DNA of 64,000 nt from Agrilactobacillus composti DSM 18527 = JCM 14202. Lineage in GTDB: Bacteria > Bacillota > Bacilli > Lactobacillales > Lactobacillaceae. This document shows, piece after piece, positions 1 to 7,185 of the stretch. The stretch spans positions 18,231 to 82,230 of the forward strand of contig NZ_AZGA01000087.1 of assembly GCF_001436375.1 (NCBI RefSeq), given 5' to 3'. How positions within the stretch are numbered: position 1 is the first letter of the stretch; every line of letters starts with the position of its first letter. The notes beneath the pieces are model-generated. The model ran no database searches and was not told the DNA's origin. It saw nothing but the letters and a program-made list of their open reading frames with translations. The position numbers and the translations under genes are program-made.

Positions 1-102
1 CATTCGATGATCGACTGAATGCCCATGGATCTTTGTTTGACGCCTTATATAATACACATCGGCTAACTGCCAAATCTCACTCACCCGATAGGCTGTTGTC
101 AT
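1..102 (-). CDS. N-terminal part of a probable GNAT acetyltransferase (cut by window edge)
   Basis: Only the first 34 codons lie in the window. The start ATG follows a GAGGTG ribosome site with good spacing. The stretch ADVYYIRRQTKIHG resembles the N-terminal strand-helix of GNAT N-acetyltransferases (the AxxxRxxVF-type opening), but the acetyl-CoA-binding motif is outside the window. The gene is codirectional with the ABC transporter operon upstream of it and lies 22 bp beyond the ATPase stop, so it may be the last gene of that operon. The family call is an inference from a short fragment. Confidence 0.4.
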   Translation of the reverse strand, partial: MTTAYRVSEIWQLADVYYIRRQTKIHGHSVDHRM

Positions 103-123
103 TTTTTTCACCTCAATTTGATA

Positions 124-879
124 TTAGCTGGTCAATGCTTGCCGTTGATAGCTTTGCAAGAATTGTTTTGTCCGTTCCTTTTTAGGCGTTGTAAAAATTT
201 CCGTAGGTGTGCCTTGTTCCACAATACCGCCCACATCAAAAACGACGATCCTAGAAGCCACATCGCGGATAAAAGATAACTCGTGGGAAATGATGATCAC
301 GGTGAGATTCTTTTGGGTCTCCACGACTTGTTGAATCGTGATCAACACCTCATCTACCAGCTCCGTATCTAGCGCCGACGTGGGTTCGTCTAATAGCAAG
401 ATGTTAGGCTGCATGGCTAAGCTGCGAGCAATTCCCACCCGTTGTTTTTGCCCCCCGGATAGTTGTTGGGGATAGTAATCGATGCGATCCGTCAGACCCA
501 CTGCTTCAATTTGGGTCCGGGCGATGGTTTCAGCTTCAGCTTTACTGCGTTTTTGGACGGTAATTAAGCCTTCTGTCACGTTCTCTAAAACAGTTTTTTG
601 TCGAAATAAATTGAACTGTTGAAAAACCATGCTGGTTTCTTGGCGAAATTTAATTTTATCCCGGTCAGCAATCTTAGGAGCTACAAATTTCTGGTCGTTG
701 ATTTGAATGCTACCAGCATCTGGGGTCTCTAGTAAATTCAAGCACCGCAGTAACGTGGACTTGCCTGCCCCGGAAGGTCCGATGATGCCTACCACTTCAC
801 CGGTGTCAATTTGTAAATTCAAATCCTCAAATACGGTTTGGTGATTGAACTGCTTCGTGAGATGTTGAATGTTGATCAT
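124..879 (-). CDS. Amino-acid (probably cystine) ABC transporter, ATP-binding protein
   Basis: This 251-residue ATPase powers uptake of a polar or sulfur amino acid. It has Walker A GPSGAGKS at residues 34-41, a Q-loop near 88, the signature LSGGQ at 140-144 and Walker B LLLDEP at 161-166, in the GlnQ/TcyC-type arrangement. Its start lies inside the end of the permease gene (53-bp overlap), so translation is probably coupled. The order binding protein, permease, ATPase is classical. Substrate cannot be read from the ATPase. Cystine is inferred from the BspA/CnBP-like binding protein and from the Met/Cys-rich leader in front of the operon. Confidence 0.9.
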   Translation of the reverse strand: MINIQHLTKQFNHQTVFEDLNLQIDTGEVVGIIGPSGAGKSTLLRCLNLLETPDAGSIQINDQKFVAPKIADRDKIKFRQETSMVFQQFNLFRQKTVLENVTEGLITVQKRSKAEAETIARTQIEAVGLTDRIDYYPQQLSGGQKQRVGIARSLAMQPNILLLDEPTSALDTELVDEVLITIQQVVETQKNLTVIIISHELSFIRDVASRIVVFDVGGIVEQGTPTEIFTTPKKERTKQFLQSYQRQALTS

Positions 880-1651
880 GAACCGCTACCTCCAATCGAG
901 ATCTTTGCCAAAAGCGCCGCGTACTGGCGGGCGCAGCCACTTGGGTTGCTTTTTGGAAAATTGTTAACCGTTTTTCCAACAGTTTCAAAATCTGTTCAGT
1001 AATGATGGTCATGATCCAATAAATAATGGCCAAAGAAAGATAAACTTCAAAATAACGGTAGTTGCTACCGGCCAAAATCTGGCCTTGCGCGGTCATGTCC
1101 ACCACGGAAGCCACAAAAGCTAGCGAGGTATTCTTCATCAAACCAATGAAGGCATTCCCCAAAGTTGGCAAGGCGACGACGGTGGCGTTAGGAATCGTGA
1201 CCCGTTTTAAAACTTGCCATTTGGTCATACCTAGAGATTGGGCGGCTTCAATTTCGCCCCGATCTACGGATAACAAAGCGGCACGGATATTCTCCGAATT
1301 GTAAGCTGCTTCATTTAAGGAAAAAGCAATCAAGACGAACAATAGCGCTGGTACAGCATTCACATTAAAATTGGTATGGTTATAATAATTGATATATTTT
1401 AATAAAATTGGCACTGCGTAATAGGAAATATACAATTGCACCAGTAAAGGTGTCCCCCGGATGAAGGACACAAATACAGCAGAAATTTGTGATAATACGG
1501 GAATTTTGTTGATTTTGATCACGGCTAACAATAAGCCCAGTATTAATCCAAAAATCATGGCGAAAAATGTAATTTCTAAGGTAACTGGCAATGCCTTAAG
1601 CAATCTAGGAATATTCGTAAATATTAGTGGGAAATCAATGAGTTTTGGCAT
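827..1651 (-). CDS. Amino-acid ABC transporter permease (HisM/TcyB type)
   Basis: A 274-residue inner-membrane permease with several hydrophobic segments from residue 15 on. The HisM/GlnP-type EAA loop is at about residues 135-165 (GEIEAAQSLGMTKWQVLKRVTIPNA) and contacts the ATPase. The C-terminal 40 residues are polar and overlap the ATPase gene in another frame. The gene starts 15 bp after the binding-protein stop. A single permease gene implies a homodimer in the importer. Family membership is clear. The cystine assignment rests on neighbours. Confidence 0.88.
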   Translation of the reverse strand: MPKLIDFPLIFTNIPRLLKALPVTLEITFFAMIFGLILGLLLAVIKINKIPVLSQISAVFVSFIRGTPLLVQLYISYYAVPILLKYINYYNHTNFNVNAVPALLFVLIAFSLNEAAYNSENIRAALLSVDRGEIEAAQSLGMTKWQVLKRVTIPNATVVALPTLGNAFIGLMKNTSLAFVASVVDMTAQGQILAGSNYRYFEVYLSLAIIYWIMTIITEQILKLLEKRLTIFQKATQVAAPASTRRFWQRSRLEVAVHDQHSTSHEAVQSPNRI

Positions 1652-1666
1652 GTGCGCAGCTCCTCT

Positions 1667-2491
1667 TTATTTCGGTACATAGTTACCATTAAAATATTTC
1701 TGACTTAGCTTAGCGGCGGTCCCATTACTTTGAATCTTCGTGATGCCCTTATTGATGGCCGTCAAAATCTTTTTGCCTTCAGGCGTCTTTTCTACCAATA
1801 AATAGCTATAAGGAATTGAAGCAGAAATCTTTTTCGTATCCTTAGAATCTAGCTCAATGGCTTTGATTTTATCCAAATGATAAGTCTTTTGATAATTGTC
1901 ATAGAGCACTTTATCAATCAAGACATAATCATATTTACCATCTTGAACATCTTGTAGGGTTTTAGCAGCATCTTCATTAGAATATGTGATCTTAGAAGGA
2001 TTCTTGGCAACTTTATTGAATTTTTCCACGGCGGTGGTGAAGTTTACCCCCGGCGTGCCGATGGTTGTTTTACCGGCAATATCGTCAAACTTCTTAATGG
2101 ACTTATTGTCTTTTAAAACCACCAGCACATCTCTATCTCGGAAAACCGGTTTGGAATAATAATACTTCTCCCGACGTTGGGGATTGCTGGCAAAATTATT
2201 GGCTGCCACTTGAATCCGCCCTGAGTCTAGACTGGTTAGCAGTGAGGTGATTTCCATTTTTTGAAAAGTGAATTTATATTCAGGGACCACTTTATCAATG
2301 GCCCGGACCGTATCCACATCATAACCGACTAATTTATTGTTATCATCCACGTAGGTAAAGGGTTTTGGCCCCCCAGAAGTCCCCACTGAAACGGTTGTCG
2401 CCGCCTGGGTAGCTTGGGGATTGGTAAGAATGGCAGCGCCGATTCCTAGTGCCAGGACTGCGCCCAAGAATAGTTTGCCTGTTTTAAACAT
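1667..2491 (-). CDS. Amino-acid ABC transporter substrate-binding protein (BspA/CnBP-like)
   Basis: About 274 residues, periplasmic-binding-protein type II (SBP_bac_3). I choose the ATG at 2491 because AGGAGG sits six bases upstream. A longer reading frame exists but lacks a ribosome site. The N-terminus is a signal sequence (MFKTGKLFLGAVLALGIG...) ending in TQAATT with no lipobox cysteine, so the protein is predicted to be cut by signal peptidase I or to remain unprocessed rather than be lipid-anchored. L. fermentum BspA, a cystine-binding protein, is known to lack the lipobox, which supports the assignment. The start overlaps the upstream reductase stop by 8 bp. Confidence 0.88.
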   Translation of the reverse strand: MFKTGKLFLGAVLALGIGAAILTNPQATQAATTVSVGTSGGPKPFTYVDDNNKLVGYDVDTVRAIDKVVPEYKFTFQKMEITSLLTSLDSGRIQVAANNFASNPQRREKYYYSKPVFRDRDVLVVLKDNKSIKKFDDIAGKTTIGTPGVNFTTAVEKFNKVAKNPSKITYSNEDAAKTLQDVQDGKYDYVLIDKVLYDNYQKTYHLDKIKAIELDSKDTKKISASIPYSYLLVEKTPEGKKILTAINKGITKIQSNGTAAKLSQKYFNGNYVPK

Positions 2492-3563
2492 GTTTGACCT
2501 CCTGAACGGGTTCATCCCAGATGCGTGTATCCGGACCTTTTGAGACCAGATGGTTGGGATTGCCCGCATGGGTAGCTTGATAGCCCTTCTTTATTGAATC
2601 AAAATTCGTCGTATCCCGAAAAGCTGGTTGTTGGTACAAGTCTCGGGCATAACGCCATAGATTTGGGAAATCAATCAAACGATTGCGATTGGTATGAAAA
2701 ACCGGATAATAAGCAGCATCAAAGCGAGCCAGGGTCACATACAAGCGCACATCAGAATCCGTTAATTGCTCTCCGAAAAGATAGCGTTGGTGAGCTAATC
2801 GGGCTTCCAACCAATCTAAGCGTTTGAACAACTTATCATAAGCCTTCTCATATGCAGCTTGGGATTGGGCAAAGCCAGCTTGATAAACTGCGTTGTTGAC
2901 TTCATTGAATAAAATTACATTTAGATCATCGATTTCTGTCCGTAGGTTTTCTGGATATAAATCCGGGGCATCAGCTTTTTGGAAGGGTTTGAAAGCCACT
3001 TCAAACTGGTTGGTTAAAGTATGATAATCATTGTTCACAACTTTACCAGTAGTGATATCCACTAATGCTGGAATGGTGGCCCGACCATCGTAGTCAGGAT
3101 CAGCAGCTACATAAGCTTCGCCCAAATAATGAATTTCTAAAACTGGGTCGATTTCATCAATATCTAACTTAAAACTCCAACCCTCTTTACCGCGAATGGG
3201 ATAGACTTTACCGATACTAATGGCATCTTCTAAGCCCAAGAGTTTGCGGACAATGGCAGCTCGGTGAGACCAGGGGCAAATTTCACCCCAAATCAGACGG
3301 TAACGGCCATATTCTGGTTGCAATTCGTTTGCACCAGTGCCAAATTTTTGTTTAAAGTGGTTGCCTTGCCGCTTAAAGGTCCCATCGGTTTGGATTTCAT
3401 GCTGGGATTCATCGGTGGATATTTTACTGTCAATGATTGCCTTTTGATATTGATCGACTTCCCGCTTAACTACTTTACCTTGGTCAAAGTCCACCACACA
3501 AAAAGCGGTTTGATCGCTATCTTGATACTGTTTAGCCAATTTTTTCAAATCTGATTCACTCAT
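2484..3563 (-). CDS. Glutathionyl-hydroquinone-reductase-like protein (GST family, YqjG/ECM4 type)
   Basis: A 359-residue cytosolic protein with the family's hallmark motif, here CPWSHR, in a thioredoxin-like N-terminal half, followed by the all-helical GST domain (ending ...FDAAYYPVFHTNRNRLIDFPNLWRYARDLYQ). Family members use the motif cysteine to remove glutathione from glutathionyl-hydroquinones. About 70 residues precede the usual family start. The gene is first in the cystine importer operon and overlaps the binding-protein start by 8 bp, which links glutathione or thiol chemistry to cystine uptake. An AAGGAGG site precedes the ATG. It is paralogous to the gene at 4327. Confidence 0.85.
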   Translation of the reverse strand: MSESDLKKLAKQYQDSDQTAFCVVDFDQGKVVKREVDQYQKAIIDSKISTDESQHEIQTDGTFKRQGNHFKQKFGTGANELQPEYGRYRLIWGEICPWSHRAAIVRKLLGLEDAISIGKVYPIRGKEGWSFKLDIDEIDPVLEIHYLGEAYVAADPDYDGRATIPALVDITTGKVVNNDYHTLTNQFEVAFKPFQKADAPDLYPENLRTEIDDLNVILFNEVNNAVYQAGFAQSQAAYEKAYDKLFKRLDWLEARLAHQRYLFGEQLTDSDVRLYVTLARFDAAYYPVFHTNRNRLIDFPNLWRYARDLYQQPAFRDTTNFDSIKKGYQATHAGNPNHLVSKGPDTRIWDEPVQEVKHV

Positions 3564-3582
3564 GAAATTGCCTCCTTAAGGA

Positions 3583-3620
3583 CAAAAAAGCACAGGCCGC
3601 TGATACTTAGCCTGTGCTTT
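3583..3620 (-). terminator. Intrinsic terminator (attenuator) directly before the reductase/cystine operon
   Basis: Read on the minus strand, the 11-base arms AAAGCACAGGC and GCCTGTGCTTT close a 12-base loop and run into a T-tract. The hairpin lies between the leader mini-ORF (3681-3800) and the ribosome site of the first structural gene. Transcripts from the promoter at 3845-3873 must therefore read through it. The position is that of an attenuator, not an end-of-operon terminator. Confidence 0.82.
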
Positions 3621-3680
3621 GAAATAGTTTTAGATTGTAATTTTGAATAGAACTTCACTTAGCCATAACCACGTGAGAAT

Positions 3681-3800
3681 CTATGTTCGCAATCCACTTG
3701 CTATTTGTCTGCACAAAACTAAGCCCATACCAGTACACATGTACATTGGCATCGGCATCATTTGCATCATACAATTAGCAGTTGTTTGCGTTGCGAACAT
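3681..3800 (-). CDS. Met/Cys-rich leader peptide, 39 residues
   Basis: The minus-strand ATG at 3800 is preceded by GAGGTGG with seven-base spacing, inside a transcript from a near-consensus promoter. The 39 codons include nine Met (clustered at residues 11-25, MMQMMPMPMYMCTGM) and three Cys (10, 22, 30). The frame closes with TAG at 3681. Leader peptides enriched in the regulated amino acid work by ribosome stalling that decides an attenuator hairpin, and a terminator lies 60 bp downstream. I infer that Met and/or Cys charging controls the cystine importer operon. I know of no family name for it. The mini-ORF could instead be incidental to a structured RNA. Confidence 0.7.
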   Translation of the reverse strand: MFATQTTANCMMQMMPMPMYMCTGMGLVLCRQIASGLRT

Positions 3801-3844
3801 GAAATATCCACCTCACTTGATTAGTGTTTTCTAAGATTGAGATT

Positions 3845-3873
3845 AGAATAACAGTGGTTATCCACAAAGTCAA
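3845..3873 (-). promoter_or_regulatory. Promoter of the leader peptide/cystine operon
   Basis: On the minus strand TTGACT and TATTCT are separated by exactly 17 bp. Initiation near 3838 gives a leader of about 275 nt containing the Met/Cys-rich mini-ORF and the attenuator. Confidence 0.75.
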
Positions 3874-3977
3874 GTAAGTTATTAAAAAAATAGCTAGTTA
3901 TTTTTTAGATAATTAAAACCTGTTATAGTAGCTTTATGAATAAATCAGACTATTATTTTAATCTAAAATAAAAATAG

Positions 3978-4006
3978 TTGACAATTCTTAAATCACCGCG
4001 TATAAA
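3978..4006 (+). promoter_or_regulatory. Promoter of the T-box leader
   Basis: TTGACA and TATAAA with a 17-bp spacer, pointing into the T-box leader at 4035. It diverges from the cystine-operon promoter about 105 bp away. Confidence 0.8.
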
Positions 4007-4034
4007 TAAGCTTAATTAAATTTTACAAACACAT

Positions 4035-4287
4035 TGATGAGAAGAGTAGCCCTAACTTTTTTGAAAGAGACTTGTTGAATCGCTGAAAGACAGGACCAAA
4101 GCTAGGGTGAAGATGAACTCAGAGTGTTGCAGTGGGTTTAAACGCTAACTGCACGGCGGGATGCCGTTATCAGCCATTGAGGTCATTTATGAACAGTTGT
4201 CATAAATGACGAAGATGGGTGGTACCACGAGTTCCTTCGTCCCTAACTGAATTTAATTTTAGATTGAGTTGGCGCGAAGGTTTTTTA
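4035..4287 (+). ncRNA. T-box riboswitch
   Basis: The conserved T-box core GGGTGGTACCACG (4217-4229) is followed by a terminator whose arms CCTTCG (4234-4239) and CGAAGG (4275-4280) run into six T. Stem I begins near 4035 with an AGTA loop-E strand opposite GTGAA, and an AGAGA box lies between. The specifier strand reads GAAGATGAACTC. ATG (Met) is my preferred codon because the metQNI leader on the other strand also carries AGATG there, but GAT, AAC and CTC are not excluded. Uncharged tRNA would favour readthrough into the reductase gene at 4327. Confidence 0.88.
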
Positions 4288-4326
4288 TTTGTTAAATTTG
4301 GATATTCATACAGGAGGTAATGACAT

Positions 4327-5313
4327 ATGGCCGTTGACACAGCGGAAGCATCTGCTAAAGAAATTGCAAAGAATGGACATTTTTCAAGACAACATAATTT
4401 ATTTACAACCCCTTTTGGTTCAAAACCTGGGGAGTTACCCGTAGAAGCTGGTAAATATCGGCTGATTTGGAGTGCGGCTTGCCCCTGGGCAACCCGCTCA
4501 GCAATTGTTTTGGACCTATTAGGCCTCACGGACGCTATCTCGATTGGTAAAGTCGCCCCATTGCGGCCCGTTGAGAAAAATGTGGACTGGGATTTCACCT
4601 TGGATCCCAACAACGTGGATCCGGTCTTAGGCATTCACTATCTTTCAGAAGCTTATTTAAAAGCTGATCCCAATTATGATTTGCGTCCCACCGTACCGGC
4701 GGTCATTGATATTGCCTCTGGTAAAGTGGTCAACAATGATTACTTCAAATTGACCAACTATTTCGAAGTCCAATGGCGTGATTTTCAAAAGGCGGATGCG
4801 CCAGACATCTATCCAGAAGACTTGCGCTCAGATATTGATGCTTTAAATCAAATTATTTTCACTGATGTGAACAACGGTGTTTATAAAGCTGGCTTTGCCC
4901 AATCTCAAGCTGCTTATGAAAAAGCTTATGATCAACTCTTTTATCGCTTAGATTGGCTAGAAGATCGTTTGGCGACCCGGCGCTTCTTATTTGGCAATAT
5001 TTTGACCGATAGCGATGTCCGGCTTTACACCACCTTGGCTCGTTTTGATGCGGCTTATTATGATAAATTCCGTTGCAATAAAAAACGGTTACGGGACTAT
5101 GATCATCTTTGGAATTATGCCAAAGATTTATATAGTATCCCCGCCTTCAAAAAGAACACTGAATTTGAAGCTATCAAGATCCATTATCATGTTTCTGGCC
5201 ATTTGTCCGGCACCAGTGCAACTTTTGCCCCTGTACCTAAGGGACCAGATGCAAGTGTTTGGGACACACCCAACGGTAGAAGCAAGTTTGGGGCCATTGA
5301 AAACTTCAAATAA
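4327..5313 (+). CDS. Glutathionyl-hydroquinone-reductase-like protein (GST family), second paralogue
   Basis: 328 residues, close to the family's usual length. The catalytic motif CPWATR lies at about residue 56, within a thioredoxin-like domain. The C-terminal helical GST domain contains LFYRLDWLEDRLATRRFLFG and TDSDVRLYTTLARFDAAYY, matching the paralogue at 2484. A GGAGGT site precedes the ATG. The gene is alone behind a T-box, so its expression is tied to charging of one tRNA, most likely of a sulfur amino acid. Expected activity is thiol-dependent reduction of glutathionyl- or related hydroquinones. The true LAB substrate is unknown. Confidence 0.85.
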   Translation: MAVDTAEASAKEIAKNGHFSRQHNLFTTPFGSKPGELPVEAGKYRLIWSAACPWATRSAIVLDLLGLTDAISIGKVAPLRPVEKNVDWDFTLDPNNVDPVLGIHYLSEAYLKADPNYDLRPTVPAVIDIASGKVVNNDYFKLTNYFEVQWRDFQKADAPDIYPEDLRSDIDALNQIIFTDVNNGVYKAGFAQSQAAYEKAYDQLFYRLDWLEDRLATRRFLFGNILTDSDVRLYTTLARFDAAYYDKFRCNKKRLRDYDHLWNYAKDLYSIPAFKKNTEFEAIKIHYHVSGHLSGTSATFAPVPKGPDASVWDTPNGRSKFGAIENFK

Positions 5314-5330
5314 ATCGATTTAAGTTCTAA

Positions 5331-5375
5331 AAACAAGCTATAACAGGGGTTCGACCGGTTATAGCTTGTTTTTTT
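5331..5375 (+). terminator. Intrinsic terminator after the reductase gene
   Basis: A stem of about 13 bp (AACAAGCTATAAC with GTTATAGCTTGTT) followed by a run of seven or more T. Confidence 0.9.
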
Positions 5376-5447
5376 GGGCCACCTTTCAATTCTGTTAGGT
5401 CAGCGCCCCTGGTTTTTATATATAATCGACTAAAGGGGGAATTGTTC

Positions 5448-5978
5448 ATGACACCAGCTCATCAATTAACCGCAAACCAAAGGAAAGGCTCGGTCAAAGT
5501 CACAACTACAGCAACCAAGCTTCGAACTTGCGCTGAAGCAAACCATTTCATGGCCACCACCATCAGTCAATTACAGGCGGCGACAAAGGGTTATGATAAC
5601 CCACGGTTTCAAGCTATTTTTAAATACTTCGCTGTGTGGGCCGCCACCAAGCAATCCGACTATTCTGCCGAACAGCTCTGTCGTATGCTGGCAATCAAGT
5701 CTGCCCGCTATGCCCGCTGGTATGGGGAATATGACATTCAAAATCTCGACTTGCCAGTACAAGACCTGGATCAGATTTGGATCCAAGCTAATCGCGCATA
5801 TGGCCAGGCCTTTCAAGAGTTGCATCAAACCGTTCCCCGTTCCCCCATGGGCAAAGATCGTCAGCTCCAACTTATTCATGACTTGAGTCAAACTTCGAAT
5901 ATCCCCATCATATTCTTCTTGCTAATTGCTAGAATCAGCCCCAAAAATTATGCTTACTGGGTGCGTCATTATAGTTAG
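5448..5978 (+). CDS. Unknown protein with two IS3-OrfB-like helical modules
   Basis: About 176 residues, starting at the ATG after a GGGGGA site; an in-frame TTG six bases earlier is too close to that site. I do not recognise a named family. The C-terminus (DRQLQLIHDLSQTSNIPIIFFLLIARISPKNYAYWVRHYS) repeats a pattern also seen twice in the next gene: basic residue, xIxxL, TN-hydrophobic-P, hLxxIAxIxPxxYxxW. The pattern is reminiscent of the N-terminal module of IS3-family OrfB (..LLKxLGIxRSTYYxW). A weaker copy covers residues 55-95 (ending SARYARWYGEYD). It may be a domesticated transposase-derived DNA-binding protein; that is inference. Confidence 0.5.
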   Translation: MTPAHQLTANQRKGSVKVTTTATKLRTCAEANHFMATTISQLQAATKGYDNPRFQAIFKYFAVWAATKQSDYSAEQLCRMLAIKSARYARWYGEYDIQNLDLPVQDLDQIWIQANRAYGQAFQELHQTVPRSPMGKDRQLQLIHDLSQTSNIPIIFFLLIARISPKNYAYWVRHYS

Positions 5979-6032
5979 CTACGAAGATTTCGTTGAAAAA
6001 TAACATATGTTTTTTATAGTCCTGATTTACTT

Positions 6033-6077
6033 AACCAGTCATACCTAGGCCAAGCCTTGCTATGACTGTTTTTTTTG
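6033..6077 (+). terminator. Intrinsic terminator
   Basis: Arms containing CAGTCATA and TATGACTG flank a GC-containing loop, followed by a run of eight or more T, between the two paralogous unknown genes. The two genes are therefore probably separate transcription units. Confidence 0.85.
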
Positions 6078-6156
6078 TGGTCAGTTGTTATAACTATCCT
6101 AAAATGACCTTCCAAATGGTTCATTAACCTATAATAAGAACTAGGAGGTAAAGCCT

Positions 6157-6990
6157 ATGCCACGACACCGTTACAAAAAGCGCCCCCTGAATTTTCAACA
6201 ATATGTGGCTATCGTCAGCAGTGCTTTGGCAACTAATCAATTAGCTGAAACCATCAGCCAAAAATATGAAATACCTTTCACTTATTACCAAGAAATCGTC
6301 GCCACCTACCGCCAATTTGGGGCGGCTGGTTTAGCGCGGTATGTACCCAGTTTTCAGACTACCTTGGTGGCAAAGACAAGTGGACCAGATTTTGATAAAC
6401 TTCAACAGCGCATTCAAGCTGCCGATAACCTGCTGGAAAAACGGATTACCCAACATGCGGTTAGTGAAGAAATGAAAGCCCTTAAAAGACAGGAACACCG
6501 GCAAAAACTTATGGTGGCGCAAACCATTCGGCAACAACGGACGTATTATGAAGCAGAACGGTATTTTACCAATCGTTTTCAACGCTTAAGCGTTCGCTTA
6601 CATGAACCCCGGTATCCCAGGTTTGTCCGCGAGATCAAGTGTTTAGCCATATTAGGCACCCTAGAACAAACCAATTTCCCGGCCACGATGCTCTTCAAAA
6701 TCGCCCATATTCGCCCTACCAACTACGACCAGTGGCTTACTGCCCATGGCAGCTATCTGGACGGCGGTGCTCGCCAAATTGAACGCTTATTTATTGAGGC
6801 CGCTGATAGTTTCTACGCCGCAATAAATCGTGATCAAACTGCTGTTTACAAAAGATTGCCCCGAAATAGCAAACGTTTTAAAGTCATTCAGCAACTCACA
6901 CTTATGACGAATTTACCGCTGACGTTATTGTTTGTAATTGCCAATATCACGCCTGCCCAATATGCGACTTGGACGGCCCAAAACCCTTAG
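6157..6990 (+). CDS. Unknown protein: N-terminal HTH-like region plus two IS3-OrfB-like modules
   Basis: 277 residues with an AGGAGG site before the ATG. Residues 10-60 (FQQYVAIVSSALATNQLAETISQKYEIPFTYYQEIVATYRQFGAAGL) resemble the helix-turn-helix of IS3/IS150 OrfA-like proteins. Residues 75-145 are charged and probably coiled coil. Two C-terminal modules, near 157-200 and 235-277, share the TN-hP...IAxIxPxxYxxW pattern with the neighbouring gene at 5448. There is no DDE catalytic triad, so it is not an intact transposase. A DNA-binding or regulatory role is plausible but unproven. Confidence 0.55.
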   Translation: MPRHRYKKRPLNFQQYVAIVSSALATNQLAETISQKYEIPFTYYQEIVATYRQFGAAGLARYVPSFQTTLVAKTSGPDFDKLQQRIQAADNLLEKRITQHAVSEEMKALKRQEHRQKLMVAQTIRQQRTYYEAERYFTNRFQRLSVRLHEPRYPRFVREIKCLAILGTLEQTNFPATMLFKIAHIRPTNYDQWLTAHGSYLDGGARQIERLFIEAADSFYAAINRDQTAVYKRLPRNSKRFKVIQQLTLMTNLPLTLLFVIANITPAQYATWTAQNP

Positions 6991-7049
6991 GCTTCAAAAT
7001 ACACTGGACAATCCGTAGTTGCGTGCTGCCATCAACCTGCCGACACCTC

Positions 7050-7079
7050 AAAATCAGCTTTTAGCCAAGCTGATTTTTT
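7050..7079 (+). terminator. Intrinsic terminator
   Basis: AAAATCAGCTT and AAGCTGATTTT arms with a short loop and a T-run, upstream of the MFS gene. Confidence 0.88.
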
Positions 7080-7185
7080 GGTTGACTTTGATTTCAAATA
7101 CGTGTAATCTACAACACGAATAGTTTCTTGAGAAACTATTTTCAGTTAACATAATGAAAATTTTTTTATTCAAAAGGCGGTAGGA

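Noticed and set aside
3643..3834. Plus-strand ORF of 63 codons
   Set aside because: It is the antisense shadow of the leader peptide and its ribosome site; no plus-strand ribosome site or promoter fits.
4200..4634. Minus-strand ORF of 144 codons
   Set aside because: It lies antisense to the T-box and the reductase gene and has no ribosome site or recognisable domain.
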